A stretch of 18,723 nt of DNA, from assembly GCA_947424995.1 (NCBI GenBank), contig CANDYO010000018.1, positions 1 through 18,723 of the forward strand. Reading direction: 5' to 3'. Source of the stretch: Rickettsiales bacterium. Its GTDB lineage: Bacteria > Pseudomonadota > Alphaproteobacteria > Rickettsiales > CANDYO01. The notes under the pieces are model-generated. The model was not told the DNA's origin and did no database searches. It saw only the letters and a program-made list of their open reading frames with translations. The position numbers and the translations under genes were made by a program. Positions 14,343 to 18,723 of the stretch are shown one piece after another. How positions within the stretch are numbered: position 1 is the stretch's first letter; each line of letters begins with the position of its first letter.

Positions 14343-14527
14343 TCATTAGGGGATTTGCTTTTTTCTTCTTGGGTTATTTGTTCTTGATACGAGCCTTTCT
14401 TTTCAGCTTGGATATTTTTTAATTTACTAAACTCTATATCAAGTTCTTTTGTTATAGGAGTTAGGTTTTCATCCACTCTTCTAAGTGTAGATTCAAACTT
14501 CTTCTTAAATGCTTCTATATCTACCAT
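14324..14527 (-). CDS. Small charged hypothetical protein
   Basis: This 67-residue, highly charged ORF has many Lys and Glu residues and no hydrophobic segment. It is probably helical in its first 45 residues (FKKKFESTLRRVDENL, then ELDIEFSKLKNIQAEKK) with a polar tail. I do not recognise it. AAGAG lies about 8 nt before the ATG. It is convergent with the amidase gene and their ends overlap by 19 nt. The region would otherwise be an unexplained 390-nt gap. Being real is plausible, not certain. Confidence 0.45.
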   Translation of the reverse strand: MVDIEAFKKKFESTLRRVDENLTPITKELDIEFSKLKNIQAEKKGSYQEQITQEEKSKSPNDYSRIK

Positions 14528-14546
14528 AATATGCTCTTAAAAGATA

Positions 14547-14610
14547 CGCATCATCTCCAGTCTTGTTAAAACTGGGTAATACCTAGTTTTTTCTTATCAT
14601 AGATGACGTC
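14547..14610. repeat. Short palindromic repeat E, relative of the right part of repeat D
   Basis: The ends are near-inverted (CATCATCT at 14549-14556, AGATGACG at 14601-14608). Inside, AAAACTGGGT and ACCTAGTTTT (14578-centred) form a hairpin followed by TTCTTATCATAGATGACG. The same order, AAAACTAAG, CTTAGTTTT, then TTCTCGTCATGGATAACG, occurs at 15996-16035, so the two are homologous. It looks like a shortened or decayed copy. The hairpin followed by T residues could also terminate transcription rightward. Confidence 0.6.
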
Positions 14611-14674
14611 AAACCCATAACTTAATAATAATCTTATAACTATCATACAATAACATAGTTAAGAATAAGTTAAA

Positions 14675-14710
14675 ATAAAAAAGCCCCTAGAAACTAGTTC
14701 TTAAGGGCTT
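14675..14710 (-). terminator. Factor-independent terminator after acpP
   Basis: Read on the minus strand, AAGCCC (14710-14705) pairs with GGGCTT (14686-14681). Inner pairs are contributed by the TTAAGAACTAG/CTAGTTTCTA region. A run of T residues follows directly (the A-rich 14675-14682 on the plus strand). It lies 27 nt after the acpP stop and would end the recA-fabG-acpP side of the locus. Confidence 0.8.
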
Positions 14711-14736
14711 CTTATAATATAAAATGATACTTTAGT

Positions 14737-14973
14737 TTATTTTTGAGCTGCAGTAACAAAATTCACGGCATCAGATACTCTAACTATTTTTTCTGCCGCC
14801 TCATCAGGAATCTCAATATTAAACTCTTCTTCAAAAGCCATGACTAGCTCAACTTGATCCAAGCTATCTGCCCCTAGGTCATCAACAAAACTTGACTCTA
14901 AAGTGATTTTTCCTTCTTCGCCACCTAAATGTGAAGCAACTATTTTTTTCACTTTCGCTTCTACGTCACTCAT
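14737..14973 (-). CDS. acpP: Acyl carrier protein
   Basis: This 78-residue acidic protein has the invariant phosphopantetheine site D36-S37-L in GADSLDQVELVMAFEEEF. It is followed by the typical IPDEAAEKIVRVSDAV helix. It carries growing acyl chains as thioesters during type II fatty-acid synthesis and feeds lipid A and phospholipid synthesis. AAGGAAAAG sits 5-6 nt before the ATG. The gene follows fabG by 124 nt. That gap contains a weak promoter-like pair on the minus strand (TTGGCA at 15037-15032, an AT-rich -10 near 15012), so acpP may have its own transcript in addition to read-through. The same fabG-acpP order is found in Rickettsia. Confidence 0.97.
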   Translation of the reverse strand: MSDVEAKVKKIVASHLGGEEGKITLESSFVDDLGADSLDQVELVMAFEEEFNIEIPDEAAEKIVRVSDAVNFVTAAQK

Positions 14974-15097
14974 AGTTCTTTTCCTTTGTTCTTAAAATTA
15001 AATCAAAAAATTTATGTATTATTAAAGTAATTGCCAACAATATATATGCTATTTAAAAAATTCGCAATATCTTTATAACAAATAATATGATTTTGGC

Positions 15098-15835
15098 TTA
15101 TATCATTGCCATTCCGCCATTAATATGAAGCGTTTGGCCAGTAATATAGTTAGCTTCATTGCTTGCTAAAAATAATACACCATTAGCAATATCAACAGCT
15201 GTTCCCAACCGATTACAAGGAACTTTCTTTAGTAATTCGTCTTTTATCTCTGGTTTTAGCTTGTCGGTCATAGCTGTATCAATAAATCCAGGGGCAACAC
15301 AATTCACTGTAACTCCTCTACTCGCCACTTCTAAAGCAAAACTCTTAGACATAGCCACCATACCAGCTTTAGCAGCAGTATAATTGACCTGACCTAAGTT
15401 ACCTGTAAATCCTACTATTGAAGAAATATTGATAATGCGTCCATATCTTTGCTTTATCATTCTTTTTACAGCAGCCTTATTCAACATGAATGTAGCGCGT
15501 AGATTAATATTAATTACCGTATCAAAGTCTTCAATACTCATTCTTAAAGATAAATTATCTTTAGTTACTCCAGCATTACAAACTAAAATATCCAACCGGT
15601 CATGAATAGCACACGCGCTTTCTATTAAATTGGCTACTGATTCATCACTTTGTAGATCACATATCTCAATACTTACTCTTTCTTTTAGCTCAGCTGCTAA
15701 AGCTTCTAGAGCCTGCTTATTGGTGCCGGAAAGTATCACATGCGCTCCTTGAGCATGTAAAACTTTAGCTATAGCCCCACCTATACCACCTGAAGCTCCT
15801 GTAACTAAAGCTATTTGTCCTGATAAACTAAACAT
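15098..15835 (-). CDS. fabG: 3-oxoacyl-[acyl-carrier-protein] reductase
   Basis: This short-chain dehydrogenase has 245 residues from ATG 15835. The NADPH-binding TGASGGIG (12-19), NAG at 87-89, and the catalytic tetrad N111, S139, Y152 and K156 (VNYTAAKAG) are all in place, with the typical FabG end YITGQTLHINGGMAMI. It reduces 3-oxoacyl-ACP to 3-hydroxyacyl-ACP. An upstream in-frame ATG (15847) exists, but the bases between the two contain GGAG, a good ribosome site 6 nt before ATG 15835, and FabG proteins normally start MF-x-L. The shorter start is therefore preferred. acpP, its substrate carrier, follows 124 nt later on the same strand. The gap to recA is filled by a palindromic repeat. 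Confidence 0.96.
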   Translation of the reverse strand: MFSLSGQIALVTGASGGIGGAIAKVLHAQGAHVILSGTNKQALEALAAELKERVSIEICDLQSDESVANLIESACAIHDRLDILVCNAGVTKDNLSLRMSIEDFDTVININLRATFMLNKAAVKRMIKQRYGRIINISSIVGFTGNLGQVNYTAAKAGMVAMSKSFALEVASRGVTVNCVAPGFIDTAMTDKLKPEIKDELLKKVPCNRLGTAVDIANGVLFLASNEANYITGQTLHINGGMAMI

Positions 15836-15841
15836 CTCAAT

Positions 15842-15845
15842 CTCC
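15842..15845 (-). promoter_or_regulatory. Ribosome binding site that decides the fabG start
   Basis: GGAG on the minus strand (15845-15842) is 6 nt before the ATG at 15835. It overlaps the alternative upstream ATG (15847), which itself has only an A/T-rich leader. This supports initiation at 15835. Confidence 0.6.
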
Positions 15846-15876
15846 ATATTTTTAATTTTTTGCTCAATATTTAAGG

Positions 15877-16068
15877 CTGTTGCATGAGTTGCTCAATCAG
15901 CAGAAAAAGTAACGCGTCATCCCTGGCGAAGCTGCTTTAGCAGCGGAGACCGGGGATATCAGGAGTTCAATTCTTACGAGATCCCCGATCTCGTAAAAAC
16001 TAAGCATTACTTAGTTTTTTCTCGTCATGGATAACGTACACGCTTTAAAAACAATCTTATCTCATGTA
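15877..16068. repeat. Palindromic repeat D (about 190 bp) between recA and fabG
   Basis: The outer end CTGTTGCATGAG (15877-15888) resembles both ends of the repeat at 1703-1915. The opposite end shows CTCATG (16061-16066) in inverse orientation. Inside, the left arm pairs ATCCCTGG (15919-15926) with CCGGGGAT (15950-15957) with T15924-G15952 mismatched, and encloses a small CTGCT/AGCAG stem. CGAGATCCCCGATCTCG is an internal dyad (about 15978-15994). AAAACTAAG pairs with CTTAGTTTT (about 15996-16018). CGTCAT recurs at 15915 and 16023. No coding frame is seen. The copy lies in the middle of an otherwise conserved recA-fabG neighbourhood. Confidence 0.8.
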
Positions 16069-16077
16069 CCAATATTT

Positions 16078-17109
16078 TTATTCTTCATCTTCTTCGGTAT
16101 GCGAAAAAGTATCAATAAATCCTCCAGACGCATCTTCTGATAACTTACGCAATTTTTGCTCAATTTCATCGGCAACACCTGGGTTATTACGTAAAAATAC
16201 TTTAGAGTTTTCTCTACCTTGACCAATTCTTTCATTATTATATGAATACCAAGAACCTGATTTTTCTACAATGTCAGCTTTAACCCCTAGATCTATTAAT
16301 TCGCCTACTTTAGAAATTCCTTCGCCATACATAATATCGAACTCTGCTGTCTTAAATGGTGGAGAAACTTTATTTTTCACAACTTTAACTCTAGTCTGAC
16401 TACCGGTTACTTCCTCTTTATCTTTAATTGAACCAATTCTTCTGATATCAAGTCTAACAGAAGCATAGAATTTTAAAGCATTACCACCTGTTGTAGTCTC
16501 AGGGCTACCAAACATCACTCCTATTTTCATCCGAATCTGATTAATAAAAATGATCATACAGTTAGTTTTAGAAATTGAACCTGTTAATTTACGCAGAGCT
16601 TGACTCATTAATCTAGCTTGTAGCCCCATGTGTGAATCGCCCATTTCTCCTTCTATTTCAGCCTTAGGAACTAAAGCCGCTACACTGTCTATAACTATTA
16701 CATCAACAGCACCTGAACGAATTAAAGTGTCAGCTATTTCTAATGCTTGTTCACCAGTATCTGGTTGAGAAAGAACTAACTCATCTATATCAACGCCTAA
16801 TTTTTTAGCATAGATTGGATCTAAGGCGTGCTCAGCATCAATAAACGCGCAAACCCCTCCTTTCTTTTGGCTTTCAGCAATAACTTGCAAAGTTAGAGTA
16901 GTTTTACCAGAACTTTCTGGACCAAAGATTTCAATAACTCTTCCTTTAGGGAGTCCGCCGATACCTAAGGCCAAATCCAGTCCTATTGATCCTGTCGAAA
17001 TGGCTTCTATCTCTACACTAGGGCGCTGACCTAATTTCCATATCGAACCCTTCCCATAGGCTTTTTCAATTTGACTTAATGCAGTATCAAGAGCTTTAAC
17101 CTTATCCAT
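16078..17109 (-). CDS. recA: Recombinase A
   Basis: This 343-residue protein is close to the usual length. The P-loop is G63-PESSGKTT71 and Walker B is around VDVIVIDSVAALVP. The DNA-binding loops lie around EIEGEMGDSHMGLQARLMSQ and INQIRMKIGVMFGSPETTTGG, and the tail is acidic (HTEEDEE). It forms ATP-dependent filaments on single-stranded DNA for strand exchange and repair. AAAGGTAAG provides a ribosome site before the ATG. The gene follows apaG by 58 nt in the same direction. It is probably read from the queC-apaG operon, as no clear promoter or LexA-type operator was seen in the gap. The downstream side carries a large palindromic repeat before fabG. Confidence 0.98.
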   Translation of the reverse strand: MDKVKALDTALSQIEKAYGKGSIWKLGQRPSVEIEAISTGSIGLDLALGIGGLPKGRVIEIFGPESSGKTTLTLQVIAESQKKGGVCAFIDAEHALDPIYAKKLGVDIDELVLSQPDTGEQALEIADTLIRSGAVDVIVIDSVAALVPKAEIEGEMGDSHMGLQARLMSQALRKLTGSISKTNCMIIFINQIRMKIGVMFGSPETTTGGNALKFYASVRLDIRRIGSIKDKEEVTGSQTRVKVVKNKVSPPFKTAEFDIMYGEGISKVGELIDLGVKADIVEKSGSWYSYNNERIGQGRENSKVFLRNNPGVADEIEQKLRKLSEDASGGFIDTFSHTEEDEE

Positions 17110-17167
17110 AGTACTTACCTTTATAAAATTTTGAAATAGCCACTAAATGAGCAGCAAAAAATCTCCT

Positions 17168-17560
17168 TTAGTTTATGCTTATCACTTCATAGGGATTATC
17201 TAATGAAAAGGTAGGAACTTCAACATCAAACTCCTTACCTTTAGATAATATTTTGTATTTTCCTTTAATTATTCCTGAAGATGTCTTTAAATTTGCTAGA
17301 CTTGCATACTCAAAAGCTTCTCCTGGTCTTAAAACTGGCCGCTCACCAACTATATTATCACCTGATATTTCTTGAATACTTCCATCGGAACAAATCACTT
17401 GCCAATATCTACCTACTAACTGTACTACTGAATTGCTTGTATTTTCGACACAAACCACATATTCCCAAAAAAAATTATGATTCGATGATAAATCTTCTTG
17501 GTAAGATGGTTTAACCGTAATTCGCATATCTTTGCTAGTTGAAACATACATAAAATTCAT
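17168..17560 (-). CDS. apaG: ApaG (CorD) family protein
   Basis: This 130-residue protein has a single ApaG/DUF525 domain with a fibronectin-like beta fold. Key features are FFWEYVVCVENTS, VQLVGRYWQVICSDG, GDNIVGERPVLRPGEAFEYAS (the glycine-rich stretch is usually GxGVVGxQP) and a final GKEFDVEVPTFSLD. The molecular role is not settled. In enterobacteria it is linked to apaH and CorA-related magnesium or cobalt effects, and related domains occur in F-box proteins. The ATG overlaps the queF stop by 4 nt (ATGA), so it is translationally coupled to the queuosine genes. recA follows. Confidence 0.93.
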   Translation of the reverse strand: MNFMYVSTSKDMRITVKPSYQEDLSSNHNFFWEYVVCVENTSNSVVQLVGRYWQVICSDGSIQEISGDNIVGERPVLRPGEAFEYASLANLKTSSGIIKGKYKILSKGKEFDVEVPTFSLDNPYEVISIN

Positions 17561-18024
17561 CCCCTACCTTTATAACTACTAACACCTTGTTCTGGAAGCC
17601 AAAGCCCTTCTGGAAGATTCCCAGCTTGATAGAAAATATCTATTGGTATTCCTCCACGCGGATACCAATAACCACCTATTCTAAGCCATACAGGATTTAA
17701 CTCTTTTATCAACCTTAACGCTATTTTTATAGTACAATCTTCATGAAAACTTCCATGATCTCTAAATGAAGTTAGATATAGTTTTAAAGATTTACTTTCC
17801 ACTAAGTGCTCTCTTGGTACATAGTCTATTACTAAGTGAGCAAAATCAGGCTGCCCTGTCACAGGACAAATAGAAGTAAATTCTGGACAAGTAAAGCGAA
17901 CCAAATAAGAAACTTCAGGATGTGGATTAGGAACTGTTTCAATAACAGCTGCTTCTGGTGAACCGTACTTAGTAACAGAGCTACCTAACTGTTTTAGATT
18001 AACATAAATATTTTCTTGCGTCAT
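17557..18024 (-). CDS. queF: NADPH-dependent 7-cyano-7-deazaguanine reductase
   Basis: This 155-residue enzyme is the short (unimodular, Bacillus-like) QueF type. It has catalytic C53 in EFTSIC53PVTGQPD60, D60 as proton donor, and the substrate-binding SLKLYLTSFRDHGSFH94E95D block. It reduces preQ0 to preQ1, the last step before insertion of the base into tRNA in queuosine synthesis. The start at 18024 is chosen because it follows AAAGGG at a suitable distance. A longer in-frame extension to 18156 runs into the acetyltransferase gene and has no family similarity. queC, which makes preQ0, lies two genes upstream in the same operon. Confidence 0.96.
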   Translation of the reverse strand: MTQENIYVNLKQLGSSVTKYGSPEAAVIETVPNPHPEVSYLVRFTCPEFTSICPVTGQPDFAHLVIDYVPREHLVESKSLKLYLTSFRDHGSFHEDCTIKIALRLIKELNPVWLRIGGYWYPRGGIPIDIFYQAGNLPEGLWLPEQGVSSYKGRG

Positions 18025-18028
18025 CGCT

Positions 18029-18598
18029 TTACCCTTTAAGTTTAGTATACATATAAAAGTCTCTAGTCTCTCCTTGTAATACACCATACGAATTAAGCAA
18101 AGCCTCTTTAGAAAAGCCAGCCTTCTCAAGAACCCTGATTGAAGGGAGATTATCAAGAGCTACAGTTGCTTGCACTCGCCCAACTTGCATAACATTAAAG
18201 CTAAAATCGGTAATTGCTGTAATTGCTTTAGTCATTATACCTTGTCCCCAATATTGATGATCCAAATCATAGCTAATTTCACAACGACGCTGCCCTTTGT
18301 TCCAATTATTAAAACCACAGGTACCGATGATTTTATTGGAATCTTCAGTAATAATAGCCCAATAAAAGCTATGACGATAGTCAAATAATCTAGCCCAATA
18401 ACCTAATTCTTGCCTTGCGCTTTCTAAATCACTTGGAAGATCTTCTCTGGATAAATATTTAGCAACTTCAGGAGCTGTAATATAATAATAAAAATCTTCA
18501 TAGTCATCATCTGTAAAAATTTTACGTAAAGTTATTCCATCTAGCACTATAGTAGGAAACTGTTCAAAAATTTTATCTTGTAATTGATTATTTATCAT
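18029..18598 (-). CDS. GNAT-family N-acetyltransferase (RimJ/RimL type)
   Basis: This 189-residue protein has the GNAT fold typical of ribosomal-protein or amino-acid acetyltransferases: VLDGITLRKIFTDDDYEDF at the N-terminus, WAIITEDSNKIIGTCGFNNW, the acetyl-CoA-binding QYWGQGIMTKAI and the C-terminal ALDNLPSIRVLEKAGFSKE. It transfers an acetyl group from acetyl-CoA to an amine. The target cannot be predicted. Its ATG overlaps the queC stop (ATGA) and queF begins 4 nt after its own stop, so it is tightly embedded in a queuosine operon. A role in tRNA or ribosome modification is therefore tempting but unproven. Confidence 0.9.
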   Translation of the reverse strand: MINNQLQDKIFEQFPTIVLDGITLRKIFTDDDYEDFYYYITAPEVAKYLSREDLPSDLESARQELGYWARLFDYRHSFYWAIITEDSNKIIGTCGFNNWNKGQRRCEISYDLDHQYWGQGIMTKAITAITDFSFNVMQVGRVQATVALDNLPSIRVLEKAGFSKEALLNSYGVLQGETRDFYMYTKLKG

Positions 18599-18723
18599 AT
18601 ATAAATTGCCGGATCTTTTACGTTATTAGCTTTAAATGCGTCTAGCCTAATTAAACAAGAAGTACAGCGGCCACAAGCATGACCTTCTAGCGTTGGGCTA
18701 TAACAAGTTAAAGTTTGCGAATA
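18595..18723 (-). CDS. queC: 7-cyano-7-deazaguanine synthase, C-terminal end only
   Basis: On the minus strand, a frame open from the right edge to TGA 18597-18595 gives 42 residues. They hold the zinc-binding cysteine cluster of QueC: C-Y-S-P...H-A-C-G-R-C-T-S-C, followed by LIRLDAF. QueC uses ATP and ammonia to convert 7-carboxy-7-deazaguanine to preQ0. The rest of the gene lies outside the window. The stop overlaps the next ATG as ATGA. Together with queF two genes later, this marks a preQ1 synthesis operon. Confidence 0.88.
   Translation of the reverse strand, partial: YSQTLTCYSPTLEGHACGRCTSCLIRLDAFKANNVKDPAIYI

Noticed and set aside
15159..15383. Open frame antisense to fabG
   Set aside because: It overlaps highly conserved FabG codons, has no plausible ribosome site and a composition typical of an antisense shadow.
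17110..17167. SOS (LexA) operator before recA
   Set aside because: No inverted-repeat or direct-repeat LexA-type site could be seen in the 58-nt gap.
18025..18156. N-terminal extension of queF
   Set aside because: The extra 44 codons overlap the acetyltransferase coding sequence and have no QueF similarity. A good ribosome site precedes ATG 18024.

Overview
The window is AT-rich bacterial DNA that looks like a member of the Rickettsiales, probably Rickettsiaceae-like. Four things point that way: a Tlc-type nucleotide translocase (the energy-parasite transporter); a valyl-tRNA synthetase of the shorter, archaeal-like type known from Rickettsia; the gene order recA-fabG-acpP; and small palindromic repeats resembling Rickettsia palindromic elements (RPEs), one of them in frame inside a protein gene. 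The genus cannot be fixed from the sequence alone.

Layout. 1-862 (minus) is the N-terminal part of a Tlc translocase, cut by the window edge, with a 129-bp palindrome just upstream. 1232-1551 (plus) is a secreted cupredoxin-like gene broken by a frameshift. A 213-bp palindromic repeat (1703-1915) precedes a MazG-like/polA pair. A 140-residue protein of unknown function and a second palindromic repeat (5541-5664) follow. 5712-8303 is a probable arginine-uptake locus: argR (minus) diverges from a lipoprotein/permease fusion and its ATPase, and the shared promoter carries four TTATGC repeats exactly 10 bp apart. Then come a PAP2 phosphatase (minus), valS with hairpins in its leader, two adjacent EamA transporters and an AmpD-like amidase (plus), ending in a convergent overlap with a small minus-strand ORF. 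From 14737 to the end all genes are on the minus strand. In transcription order they are queC (partial), a GNAT acetyltransferase, queF, apaG, recA, fabG and acpP. The first four are joined by 4-nt overlaps or a 4-nt gap, and a large palindromic repeat separates recA from fabG.

How the parts work together. Most genes are core functions: DNA repair and replication (polA, recA), fatty-acid synthesis (acpP, fabG), tRNA charging and modification (valS, queC, queF), and wall recycling (amidase). Others are host-dependence functions: Tlc, EamA permeases and amino-acid uptake. The argR/transporter arrangement resembles the chlamydial ArgR-glnPQ module, in which the repressor controls import rather than biosynthesis.

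The most unusual signals are three. First, a family of palindromic elements (1703-1915, 5541-5664, 14014-14112, 15877-16068) whose left-arm hairpins differ in sequence but keep the same T-G mismatch. Second, the in-frame insertion of one of these into the amidase. Third, the start of the amino-acid transporter gene, where the ATG with the better ribosome site lies in another frame and is joined to the gene by an A7 slippery run.
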